Positions 30,101 through 36,642 of a stretch of DNA of 64,000 bases are shown in pieces. The position numbers and the translations under genes were made by a program. This DNA is from Gymnogyps californianus. Taxonomy: Eukaryota > Chordata > Aves > Accipitriformes > Cathartidae. The number at the start of each line of letters is the position of its first letter. Position 1 is the stretch's first letter. Location of the stretch: the NCBI RefSeq assembly GCF_018139145.2, contig NC_059478.1:19871001-19935000 (forward strand), in the 5' to 3' direction. Below the pieces are notes generated by a model that searched no databases, was not told the DNA's origin, and worked only from the letters and a program-made list of their open reading frames with translations.

Positions 30101-33100
30101 TACAACTTCCATCACTACAGTAATACATTTTTTTGAACCTTCCATCTTACACTGTCAGTTCTGTTCTGCCACGCTGTTGAGCCCTCAACAGGCAATGCTC
30201 ATGGACATGCTCATACTTTTGACACAGGTTAACTCCGTCACACTCTAAAAGGTTTTCCTCCTGTTCTGTATTTGAACACTCTGAAAGCAACAGAAAATTT
30301 TGTGCTGTTTCTGGCCTAGATGTTCTCCCTATATGTTTACATACACACAGATTTAGTTTGTTAAGGGATTGTGCTAGTTCAGACAGACTCAATAACTGAA
30401 GTGTCCTAAAGCTATAATGATACGTGTAATCTGAGAAAAAACTGCAAGAACTAGATGCTTGTGTGGGTGACTTAATTCTTTAAAAATAAACAAACCTGTT
30501 GTCTGGGTCTGGTATATATGTCACACAAAGTGCAGAGAATGAAGATACACAAGAAATGGGCTTCCTCCTTCAGAGGCTAGTTTGTCAGTCTTGGTATTTG
30601 TTCATGCATCATGAAGACTGCTTTGATCTGTCAGCTGCTGATGGCTGATTGAGACATTCTTTGTGTGCTTCTCTGTAAAGGAATAACACCTTTTCACACT
30701 TACCTGGATTGGTTTTCTTAAGTATATAAATTCAAATGGCTGGGAGGAATACGTTGGGACACTAGTCTGTAACAACTATTACAGTATCTTTTTTCCAGGT
30801 TCCAGGAGTATGATCATTAAGTTGGGTATGGGGGTACTAATAAAAATCAAATATGCTTTTCCTGTATGCATGCTTGCATTCTTTGGAAATGGAAGGGAGG
30901 ATCCTATTTTAAAAGTAAGTGTTTACAATGAATTATTTTCTAAAATGACAAAATAACAAAGCTATCGTTTATGTTGCTACAGTGCTCAAAGAATTTACCA
31001 CCTGCATTTTAGAATATTCCTGTTCATCTTTTTATATTCTGAAATATCTTTTTTTCAGAAACAAGTGGACATCAATGCTGCTGTTCAAGCTTTGATTGAG
31101 TCAAATGCTGCACTGCAGATGGAAGTAATATATTTCAATGTATTTACATTGTCATACAGGGTATGCAATTATAATTCTATATTTTGAGGACAGAACAGGG
31201 CTTCTTTACAAAGACTTAATTTAAAATGAATCATGGATAGCAAGTAATTACTGTAGAATATAATTAAACATGCTCGGATTTATAGGATACAATTGAAATG
31301 AAGTTAAGAAAAACAGCAGCATTTCTACCTTTTTGTCATCATTGGCAGTAATGGAAATTTACTGACTATCACACATAGCGGACTGTATCTGTTCAGCCAC
31401 AGATAATGATAGTGGCATTTAGGCCTTGATCCAAAAAATACTAACATATATACAAGTGTGTGGTCCCATTGATTGCAAGAAAATTCCTTACATGGGTGAA
31501 GTCAAATACATTTGCTTATATCTTCTAGATTAAGCCTAAGAGTAGATTTCACTGTTCAAAATCTGAAACTGCTAAGTATACTTTAAAAATGCACTAATTT
31601 TTTTCTTTTTTCCTTTTTTTCCTGTATCCACATTTTTATGTCGACCTATCATAATGATGTATCTGCATGATCTTAACCTGCCTGTAACTTCACTGCTCTG
31701 ATAATTTTAATAAAATGTACTAATTTGTTTATTGGAATATATTACTCTTGCCCTGTTTTATATGGCTGATTGCATGCATTATAAATACTTTGCTTCTATC
31801 TGACTATTCAATGGCCATTTGACTTTTACTGCATATACTGTTGTTGTGATACTTCTTTGTGGTAACACATTTGCTAATGGCCCTTCGCAGAAATACCAGA
31901 ATACTGAAGTAACTTTACTAGATCACAGTACAGAGATACTCAAAACGCTGCACTACCTTAGCAATTTACTGCACAGCATCAAGAACCCTCTTGGCACACG
32001 GGATAACCCAGCACGCATCTGCAGGGATTTGCTTAACTGTGAACGTAAAGTGTCAGATGGTAAGTGTCCACTTTCATTAAAGCTTGAACACAACTAGGCT
32101 TTGAAAAGTGTTGCTTCCAAATGTTACTTTCTACATCAAAATTCTAATGTGTAGATTTTTTTATTATATTCTGTTGCAATGTGCCTGTCACAATGATCTT
32201 GATCTTTATTTAAGAAAAAATTTCTGAATTTTAAAGATGAAAGTATGTAGCTATCTAATATTATATAGATATTAGAGATATACAAGTAAAGAAAGTGTCC
32301 AGAAAATTTGAAACTGAATCAAATTTTGTGATTAAAAGTTTCACAAGTATTTATAGCTAATCTTGCAATGAATTTTGTGTGGATCAGATTCTAGATTCCT
32401 AATGAGAAAATTGTATACAATACACTATCACTGTCAGATACACTGACAGTTGTTGTATCCCAGAAGATCCCGAATCAATATTTCAAATCAAAAATAATTA
32501 TTTAAACCTGTAATGTCAATACTGTGACATAATTCAGTTTCTGAGTGGCTAATAAAATAATAAATACCTGTAAATATCCCTATTATCAAGTATTAGCATT
32601 AACAAGCTAAGGAGGAAATGGGAAATGAAGTTAGAGGTTACAGGGAAATCACTGTTCTATGGCATATATAAGGACAGATCAATTCTTTAAGACTCTACTA
32701 GAGATGAGCCTAACCCTTATTAGTACTGTGCTCTCCTAAATAAATCTCAGTCCTTTAGGGCCACGGAGGTCACTGACACAGTCCTCCAGAGGATTACACA
32801 CACCCGTGTAAATGGTAGAGCACAGGCTCATCCATATTTAACCATAAATTAAGGGAAGCTAAATCCCGATATAATTTGCATGTGTCCTATTTCTTTTATT
32901 GGACCAAATCCCATGGATTCACAAGGGCAAATACTCCTTATTACCATCACTAGGATATGTCATGTAGGAGTGTCTGGTGGGAGAAAAATAGTGGAGAAAG
33001 AAAGGATCTTCAAGATGCTGTGAAAGCAAGAGAATTTAGATTGATATTTTACATTGCTGAATATATTCTCTGTATAAAGCCAAGCCCAAAGAAAAAAAGT

Positions 33101-36100
33101 TAAGTTTTAATACAGAAAGAGTAGACTGGAAATACCATTTGTTCTCACTATGTAGCTGTAGAAAGAGAAAACATTTTTGAAACTATGACAGTATTCAGAA
33201 GTCATTGTATATGTAATCAGAATTGAATGGTTATGATAATTTTGCTCAGTATCTGTTATTAGTAGAATTATAATAGTGAAAAGACTTTCATGTTCCTTTT
33301 CTTTCATTTCCTAGTGAGGCTATGGTGATAATGTATCTAATACTTGCCAAAAAGTATGAATATTTTAGCAAATTGTTTAGTAACAATTATATTCTGGTTT
33401 TATTTTCCATCTGGGATTATATACTGATAGGAAAATACTGGATTGACCCAAATATTGGATGTCCTTCTGATGCCATTGAAGTTTTCTGCAACTTCACTGC
33501 AGGTGGTCAGACATGTTTAACGCCACTGTCTGTGACAAAGGTATGCATTGCTTCCAGAGAGACTGTATCTGTGCTGGAACTCTGAACAAATGAATGCTTA
33601 TTTACTTAACTCATGAAAAGATGTTAGATTTCAGGGTTTTTTTCAATGTGCATCTTTGTGGAAGGACATGACAATATATGTTAGTGTAACTCTCACTTTG
33701 TTCGTTTACTCACCTTCCATGCTGATAGAATTATTTTGTTTTGCTTTATACTTTTCTATACAAGGCATAAAAGTAAGCCTGAAATGCTTCTAAGCTACAT
33801 TAGTAACTCATCACTCAGGGCAGCTAAGTGTAGAGATGCTGAGGTCGTTGCAGTGGGAAGGAAGAAAATTATGACTACTTTTCAACACTTAGCTACTTTT
33901 AAATGCCATTAGGCAGAGACTGGTTTCCTTTATATCATTAGTCCATGATCCTCTTTACATCTAGTCCTTAAACCCTTGGGAATAGAAATTTTATATTTGT
34001 GGAGTTTTGCATATACACTCTAGTCATTGAAGAGCATCAGAAATACCATAAAATTCCCATACGCATTCCTACATTTGGAAGATCCCTGAATATGATCTAG
34101 TCTTGGAGAAATTCTTGTTGAGTAATGAGTAACTATATTTTCTGTCTAAAATCAAAGTATGCTTATGAATTTTTGGATTTTTAATGGGATGTACGTATTG
34201 CCAGAACCTGTGGTCTAAGAAGACTAAACAGCAGAATCATGTAGCTGCAGTTAAAACACTGCTGCTGATAATATCTTTGTTTGAATCCCAAAATCATTTG
34301 TTTCAGTTTCCTTACTTAAAAACAGTGTTTTCTGCCCAGCTGTGTTTCAACAATGTCGTAAGCATTAGCAAATGTTTATATTTAAGCTTTGAAAATGTCC
34401 TATGAAAGCTGCTGTTTATAGTAATCACTATAATAGAACCTAACAGCTCTCCTGAAAAATACAAATCGTGCTCTTTGGCATTGATCCCAATGTATAAACA
34501 TGTATGCATGCTCCCATGCCTGAACACCACACATGTATGTGCATGTCACTTTGTGTTGCTGTGGCCATTCAGCATAGTCCAGCTCTAAGTCTAACGATGC
34601 ATTTCTCTTGGAACTTAGCTGGAGTTCGGCGTTGGAAAAGTGCAGATGAACTTCCTTCATTTACTGAGCTCAGAAGCAACCCACAGCATCACAGTTCATT
34701 GTCTGAACACACCAATGTGGGGACTAAATAAAGCAGGTGGCCAGAAAACAGCTGTTAGCTTCAAAGGATGGAACGGTCAAATATTTAAAGCAAATACGCT
34801 ACTTGAACCGAAGGTGCTTATGGATGAATGCATGGTAAATACTTTTTAGCACTAGCATTATTAAAACCATAATGGAGTTACTGTTTAGACATTATTAACT
34901 TTCTGCAAATAAATAACAGTCATTTAGATTCATATCCCTTGAAGCTTACTTCTTACATTGTTCTGCATATGTCTCTATATGCCAACCTTTTGATATTGAA
35001 TTCAACATCTATCCAAACGTAAAAGCAATTGCAATAATACAGGGTATCTATACTGGCTGTTCACATTGAGTGTCATGTATTTCAAGACTCTACTAAGACA
35101 CTGGAGAGAGATCAGAACAGAAATAAGGAGGTCCTCCAGGAAACTTTAGGAAAACTTACTCTCAAAATGAAAATTCAGTAAGAGTTCTGTTGAGGTTATC
35201 TAACACAAAATCTCAGGTTCAAACAGGCTGGAAATTATTTTTTGGACAACTAGATATCTTTAAATTCATTGACTATGAGTCAATTGTTTGCTATTTAATA
35301 AAATAATGATGATTGGAAATGGACTTCATGGCTAACTAAAATATTGAATCATATTTGTATTTAGGAAAAATTGGAAGAGCTTATTAATTTTCTAATGCTT
35401 ATTAGATTGTTCCACTCACCAAGATGTGAGCCGTTTGGTAAACATCTTGGTAGAACACTATGAAATATAGCAGCCAAGCACCTTACACTTTCAGTATTTT
35501 ATAGCTCTACTTTCATTTACAATGATGAAAGACGTGAAACTGGTTCCATATTGATACAGGGGTGTCAAGTGAGATTTTCAATCTCAAGACAGAAAGTGGT
35601 TTTACTGAGGCACTTTGAAGCTGTTATGCTTCCAACCTTTATTAGCACACGCTAATGAGATGCTCTAGCCTGTGTCATGCAGATAAGGTATGGCCATTGA
35701 ACCCCCTTCTCCTCACCTCCCAGTCTGTTTGGGACTGTTTTAATCCCTGAGAAAAATTAAGGCATACAGTGATGGCTATTGAGAAATGCCATCTTTCTGT
35801 GAGATTCTATGAGGTCTGTTGCTCTTTCTGTGGGAAACTATGTATTGTACAGATCTGCTGCAGAATCTCACTCATTTCCCTCTTTGCAGGGATTTCACTT
35901 TTCAGTGGTGTCCACTGTACTTGATGGTTTTTAAGAAAGGAGTGTTTGCGAACATCAAGACACTCCCAGCCTCAGACAACGTTATAATGTTATTTTATCA
36001 TTTTTGAGGTATCAATTTTTTACTGAGATTTTTAAAGGATTAGAATAAACAATACAAAGTTCATGGCAAAAATGCAGCTCTCGTTCCCCATGATTATTCT

Positions 36101-36642
36101 TCAAGGGCCTATGAAGTCATTCAGGTGCCTGTAGAGTTCATAACCTGAGACCTACTGTTCAGATTTGGAGGTGAATTTGGCAAAAGATCTAAGAGTCTAT
36201 ATGAGCCCAGGACTGCTTGCAAAGTGGCAGGCGCTCTGCTCTGAGCCATGTTGCACTGTGTCTGCATCCGCTCCAGCTGGATTCTGGGCTGGGCTTTTTT
36301 ACAGTTACAGTTTTGCCAGGAGTGCCTGTGGTATTGCATGGGTCAAACGGCATTAGTTAAATTACATAGTTTCTTTAGGAACTGCTGGGAGAAGAAATGT
36401 TTCTGTATACTTCTCCTCCTCCTCTCACTCTATAAGGACAATTTCCATTTGTGTGTTGAAGCTCATCTTTGCTGTTCTGCTTCTGTGTGTTGCAGATTGA
36501 AGATGGCAGCTGGCATAAGACACAGTTCTTTTTTCACGCTCAGGACACTGATCAGCTTCCAGTTGTTCAAGTTAACGCACTTCCTCATCTCAAACCAGGA
36601 CAGCAGCACTTCATAGAAAGTGGTTCAGTCTGCTTCCTTTAA
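112..36642 (+). CDS. COL24A1: Collagen alpha-1(XXIV) chain, 3' half of gene (27 exons, 5' end outside window)
   Basis: This is a fibrillar procollagen chain of the extracellular matrix; the family forms a triple helix from Gly-X-Y repeats and assembles through its C-propeptide. Seen here: 22 exons (112-29980) giving 469 residues of Gly-X-Y, then a 22-residue linker exon and four C-propeptide exons ending at TAA 36640-36642, about 704 residues in all. Helical exons are mainly 54 or 108 bp and phase 0, all with GT-AG borders, the classic fibrillar pattern. The C-propeptide has eight cysteines, the DPNxGCxxD calcium loop, [14 protein letters not shown] and a VCFL end. I chose COL24A1 over COL27A1 from the C-propeptide sequence ([37 protein letters not shown]) and from ZNHIT6 lying next door, as in human. 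Collagen XXIV is known from bone and cornea. The start codon, signal peptide and N-propeptide are upstream of the window. Confidence 0.93.
389..442 (+). CDS. COL24A1: COL24A1 helical exon (54 bp)
   Basis: Six triplets, [18 protein letters not shown]. The acceptor is gttccag and the donor gtaagc. Translation open past the donor is read-through into intron, not coding. Confidence 0.93.
443..1751 (+). other. COL24A1 intron, 1.3 kb
   Basis: This is intronic sequence between two 54-bp helical exons. It has an A13-type run near 566-579 and a T-rich, unremarkable remainder. I see no repeat family or exon-like collagen frame in it. Confidence 0.8.
1752..1805 (+). CDS. COL24A1: COL24A1 helical exon (54 bp)
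   Basis: Six triplets, [18 protein letters not shown]. The acceptor is tctataag and the donor gtacat. Phase 0. Confidence 0.93.
1806..2409 (+). other. COL24A1 intron, 0.6 kb
   Basis: The intron holds a short chance frame (1953-2189) with no collagen repeat or recognisable domain. A long T/G-rich tract at about 2366-2408 leads into the acceptor. Confidence 0.75.
2410..2517 (+). CDS. COL24A1: COL24A1 helical exon (108 bp)
   Basis: Twelve uninterrupted triplets, beginning GDHGDQGLL and ending GIMGIP. It is charged and Gly/Glu/Lys-rich in the first half. The acceptor is gttttag and the donor gtaagt. The double-length exon is typical of fused 54-bp units in fibrillar collagens. Confidence 0.94.
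2518..5530 (+). other. COL24A1 intron, 3.0 kb
   Basis: This is a long intron of mixed composition. The open frames in it (for example 3275-3505, 4301-4564, 5216-5546) have no domain, collagen repeat or splice context and look like chance. I recognise no transposable element. Confidence 0.7.
5531..5584 (+). CDS. COL24A1: COL24A1 helical exon (54 bp)
   Basis: Six triplets, [18 protein letters not shown]. The acceptor is tttacag and the donor gtagta. It ends with a basic Gly-Lys-Lys triplet. Confidence 0.93.
5585..6055 (+). other. COL24A1 intron, 0.47 kb
   Basis: This is an AT-rich intron. I see no repeat, RNA gene or extra collagen exon in it. Confidence 0.75.
6056..6163 (+). CDS. COL24A1: COL24A1 helical exon (108 bp) with weak donor
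   Basis: Twelve uninterrupted triplets, from GEKGQLGPP to GTRGPL. The acceptor is ccaacag. The donor is gttcgt, a GT with poor match at +3 and +4. The exact 108-bp length, phase and Gly register fix this boundary despite the weak site. Confidence 0.9.
6164..7234 (+). other. COL24A1 intron, 1.07 kb
   Basis: The intron begins with the unusual gttcgt donor. It carries short chance frames on both strands (6409-6600 minus, 6611-6844 plus) without recognisable domains. I see no repeat. Confidence 0.75.
7235..7288 (+). CDS. COL24A1: COL24A1 helical exon (54 bp)
   Basis: Six triplets, [18 protein letters not shown]. The acceptor is tttaacag and the donor gtgagt. It contains the Gly-Gly-Met and Gly-Tyr-Gly triplets. 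Confidence 0.93.
7289..8082 (+). other. COL24A1 intron, 0.8 kb
   Basis: The intron is AT-rich at both ends. The 117-residue minus-strand open frame at 7585-7938 has no recognisable motif or splice signal and is treated as chance. Confidence 0.7.
8083..8136 (+). CDS. COL24A1: COL24A1 helical exon (54 bp), Pro-rich
   Basis: Six triplets, [18 protein letters not shown]. Three consecutive Gly-Pro-Pro triplets make this one of the most stable helical stretches here. The acceptor is tctttag and the donor gtatga. Confidence 0.94.
8137..9433 (+). other. COL24A1 intron, 1.3 kb
   Basis: This is an AT-rich intron with several T runs around 9096-9190. I see no repeat family or additional exon in it. 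Confidence 0.75.
9434..9490 (+). CDS. COL24A1: COL24A1 helical exon (57 bp) with Gly-X-Y interruption
   Basis: Nineteen codons reading [19 protein letters not shown]. After GED, four residues (NTVL) separate the Gly repeats, so the triplet register is broken once. The exon has three extra bases compared with the 54-bp unit. The acceptor is gttttag and the donor gtaggt. Breaks of this kind are known for collagens XXIV and XXVII and are not expected in types I-III. Confidence 0.92.
9491..11238 (+). other. COL24A1 intron, 1.75 kb
   Basis: The intron has a short (AT)n run near 10913-10924. Otherwise it is unremarkable, with only chance reading frames. Confidence 0.75.
11239..11292 (+). CDS. COL24A1: COL24A1 helical exon (54 bp)
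   Basis: Six triplets, [18 protein letters not shown], strongly charged and alternating acidic and basic residues. The acceptor is tctctag and the donor gtaata. Confidence 0.93.
11435..11847 (+). mobile_element. CR1 LINE 3' fragment
   Basis: About 410 bp of the 3' end of a CR1 retroposon lies in the intron between 11292 and 12348. It retains the end of the reverse-transcriptase ORF in degraded form (the stretch encoding N-R-L-P-R-E-V-V is legible as caggctgcccagagaggttg, with drift). The diagnostic 3' tail follows: a ggactagatgat-like block and then the octamer repeat attctgtg/attctgta. It is 5'-truncated, as most CR1 copies are. It lies in the same orientation as COL24A1. Confidence 0.9.
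11848..12347 (+). other. COL24A1 intron remainder, 0.5 kb
   Basis: This is AT-rich intron following the CR1 tail. It ends in a good polypyrimidine acceptor (tgcttcccag). Nothing else is recognised. Confidence 0.75.
12348..12401 (+). CDS. COL24A1: COL24A1 helical exon (54 bp)
   Basis: Six triplets, [18 protein letters not shown]. The acceptor is cttcccag and the donor gtaagt. It is separated from the next exon by only 106 bp. Confidence 0.93.
12508..12561 (+). CDS. COL24A1: COL24A1 helical exon (54 bp)
   Basis: Six triplets, [18 protein letters not shown]. The acceptor is ttccaaag and the donor gtaagt. Confidence 0.93.
12562..14683 (+). other. COL24A1 intron, 2.1 kb
   Basis: This is an AT-rich intron. 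It has chance frames only (13956-14150, 14249-14597) and no recognised repeat. Confidence 0.75.
14684..14737 (+). CDS. COL24A1: COL24A1 helical exon (54 bp)
   Basis: Six triplets, [18 protein letters not shown]. The acceptor is acttttag and the donor gtaagt. Confidence 0.93.
14738..16407 (+). other. COL24A1 intron, 1.7 kb
   Basis: The intron contains overlapping chance frames at 15023-15744 on both strands. None has a domain, and none continues through a splice site in the collagen register. I recognise no repeat. Confidence 0.7.
16408..16515 (+). CDS. COL24A1: COL24A1 helical exon (108 bp)
   Basis: Twelve triplets, from GKPGPAGQK to GKPGPK. The third base is G/C-rich relative to the neighbouring exons. 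The acceptor is gtttcaag and the donor gtaaat. Confidence 0.94.
16516..19060 (+). other. COL24A1 intron, 2.5 kb
   Basis: This is an AT-rich intron with an (AT)8 microsatellite at 17722-17737. I see no transposable element or extra exon. Confidence 0.75.
17722..17753. repeat. (AT)n microsatellite
   Basis: Eight AT units are followed by gtatgtatatat-type imperfect repeats, within a COL24A1 intron. Confidence 0.85.
19061..19168 (+). CDS. COL24A1: COL24A1 helical exon (108 bp)
   Basis: Twelve triplets, from GNKGNSGLP through GLPGMPGPM to GLK. The acceptor is ttcttaag and the donor gtacat. The frame is also open upstream of the acceptor by chance. Confidence 0.94.
19169..20685 (+). other. COL24A1 intron, 1.5 kb
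   Basis: The intron contains a probable ancient, reverse-oriented CR1 relic at about 20098-20430, described separately. The rest is AT-rich and unremarkable. Confidence 0.7.
20098..20430 (-). mobile_element. Probable ancient CR1/L3-like LINE relic
   Basis: The order of short phrases matches the reverse strand of old amniote CR1 3' ends: gtcaggccaaaagtctgtct, then gaacttgtctagtttccatttgaa, then agcaaggagttccacaac. The copy is highly diverged and its limits are uncertain. The assignment rests on pattern memory of this family, so confidence is moderate. Confidence 0.5.
20686..20793 (+). CDS. COL24A1: COL24A1 helical exon (108 bp)
   Basis: Twelve triplets, from GEKGLLGHP through GKRGKRGLP to GQT. 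The double Gly-Lys-Arg triplet is a basic cluster of the kind that can bind acidic partners. The acceptor is attgacag and the donor gtacgt. Only 87 bp of intron follow. Confidence 0.94.
20881..20934 (+). CDS. COL24A1: COL24A1 helical exon (54 bp)
   Basis: Six triplets, [18 protein letters not shown]. The acceptor is tattacag and the donor gtatgt. It contains two Gly-Phe triplets, a mildly hydrophobic patch. Confidence 0.93.
21230..21292 (+). CDS. COL24A1: COL24A1 helical exon (63 bp)
   Basis: Seven triplets, from GPAGDIGLV to GPTGQV. The length is 63 bp, outside the usual 45/54/99/108 series, but the Gly register is unbroken. The acceptor is ttttcag and the donor gtaagt. Confidence 0.91.
21293..22510 (+). 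other. COL24A1 intron, 1.2 kb
   Basis: The intron carries overlapping open frames at 21349-22334 with no domains. I recognise no repeat element. Confidence 0.75.
22511..22564 (+). CDS. COL24A1: COL24A1 helical exon (54 bp)
   Basis: Six triplets, [18 protein letters not shown]. The acceptor is gtttacag and the donor gtaagt. Confidence 0.93.
22565..24170 (+). other. COL24A1 intron, 1.6 kb, with GC-rich patch
   Basis: A GC-rich segment at about 22970-23260 stands out in AT-rich intron. It is open in three frames by composition but shows no recognisable protein or repeat. The rest is unremarkable. Confidence 0.7.
24171..24206 (+). CDS. COL24A1: COL24A1 helical exon (36 bp)
   Basis: Four triplets, [12 protein letters not shown]. 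The acceptor is tcttacag and the donor gtaaga. The short exon length marks the approach to the C-terminal end of the helix. A 5.6-kb intron follows. Confidence 0.92.
24207..29822 (+). other. COL24A1 intron, 5.6 kb (largest complete collagen intron here)
   Basis: This is a long AT-rich intron containing a reverse CR1 relic at 25979-26181. Open frames at 26657-27433, 28024-28598 and elsewhere show no domains. I see no additional Gly-X-Y exon between GEM and GPQ. Confidence 0.75.
25979..26181 (-). mobile_element. CR1 LINE 3' relic, reverse orientation
   Basis: About 200 bp matches the reverse complement of a CR1 3' end. It starts with a tail block (tatagagtcacag) and then reads ccaggttgtaagggatctcaag, gaccaacctcctg, cagcctggtcttgaaaaattcc and ctctttgggcaatgtgttcc. 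These are the reverse-strand landmarks of avian CR1. It is diverged and 5'-truncated. Confidence 0.85.
29823..29858 (+). CDS. COL24A1: COL24A1 helical exon (36 bp)
   Basis: Four triplets, [12 protein letters not shown]. The acceptor is tcttctag and the donor gtaagt. It is rich in Pro and Gln. Confidence 0.93.
29954..29980 (+). CDS. COL24A1: COL24A1 last helical exon (27 bp)
   Basis: Nine codons, GPPGPPGPR, the helix-terminating Gly-Pro-Pro clamp typical of fibrillar chains. The acceptor is ttttccag and the donor gtaagt. At 27 bp it is the smallest exon in the window. Confidence 0.92.
29981..31058 (+). other. COL24A1 intron, 1.08 kb
   Basis: This intron lies between the end of the helix and the linker exon. 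An acceptor-like tttttccag at about 30791-30799 is followed by a quick stop codon and is not an exon. I see no repeat. Confidence 0.75.
31059..31124 (+). CDS. COL24A1: COL24A1 telopeptide/linker exon (66 bp)
   Basis: Twenty-two codons running [16 protein letters not shown] to ALQME. It joins the helix to the C-propeptide. Hydrophobic residues spaced by three and four (V, I, V, L, I) suggest a short amphipathic or coiled-coil stretch of the kind that nucleates trimers. The acceptor is tttttcag and the donor gtaata. Confidence 0.92.
31125..31890 (+). other. COL24A1 intron, 0.77 kb
   Basis: The intron is AT-rich, with a T-rich tract near 31599-31620. The frame is open for 72 bases upstream of the next acceptor by chance. 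Nothing else is recognised. Confidence 0.75.
31891..32059 (+). CDS. COL24A1: COL24A1 C-propeptide exon 1 (169 bp)
   Basis: The exon encodes [12 protein letters not shown] to CERKVSD plus one base of the next Gly codon. This is the start of the fibrillar collagen C-terminal (COLF1) domain: a helical stretch ([14 protein letters not shown]), then [15 protein letters not shown] with the first two cysteines of the domain. The acceptor is cttcgcag and the donor gtaagt. Phase 1 at its 3' end. Confidence 0.95.
32060..33430 (+). other. COL24A1 intron, 1.4 kb
   Basis: This is an AT-rich intron with no recognised repeat or RNA gene. Confidence 0.75.
33431..33540 (+). CDS. COL24A1: COL24A1 C-propeptide exon 2 (110 bp)
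   Basis: The exon completes the split Gly codon and encodes [18 protein letters not shown] to LSVTK. It holds the calcium-binding loop (D-P-N-I-G-C-P-S-D), cysteines 3-5 and an N-glycosylation sequon N-F-T directly after CN. The acceptor is ctgatag and the donor gtatgc. Confidence 0.95.
33541..34618 (+). other. COL24A1 intron, 1.08 kb
   Basis: This is an AT-rich intron. It contains the point where other fibrillar collagens would encode about 35-40 more residues before the VQMNFL strand. I found no extra exon here to supply them. Confidence 0.75.
34619..34834 (+). CDS. COL24A1: COL24A1 C-propeptide exon 3 (216 bp)
   Basis: Seventy-two codons, from [16 protein letters not shown] through HCLNTPMW and [17 protein letters not shown] to DECM. 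It carries cysteines 6 and 7. The position that is N-I-T in collagen I reads S-I-T, so that sequon is absent. The acceptor is aacttag and the donor gtaaat. Confidence 0.95.
34835..36495 (+). other. COL24A1 last intron, 1.66 kb
   Basis: The intron is AT-rich, with chance frames at 36121-36356. I see no transposable element. It ends at tgtgttgcag. Confidence 0.75.
36496..36642 (+). CDS. COL24A1: COL24A1 terminal coding exon
   Basis: Forty-eight codons plus TAA. It begins [18 protein letters not shown] and ends ESGSVCFL. The final V-C-F-L contains the eighth cysteine and is the near-universal end of fibrillar procollagens. The acceptor is tgttgcag. Confidence 0.96.
   Translation: MEDGSWHKTQFFFHAQDTDQLPVVQVNALPHLKPGQQHFIESGSVCFL

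Noticed and set aside
30791..30812. Acceptor-like tttttccag followed by a short Val-Pro-Gly reading
   Set aside because: The frame meets a stop after four codons and has no donor. The collagen register joins GPPGPPGPR to KQVDIN without it.
112..36642. Assignment of the collagen to COL27A1
   Set aside because: COL27A1 shares the interrupted helix and exon style. However, the C-propeptide sequence and the adjacent ZNHIT6 gene fit COL24A1.
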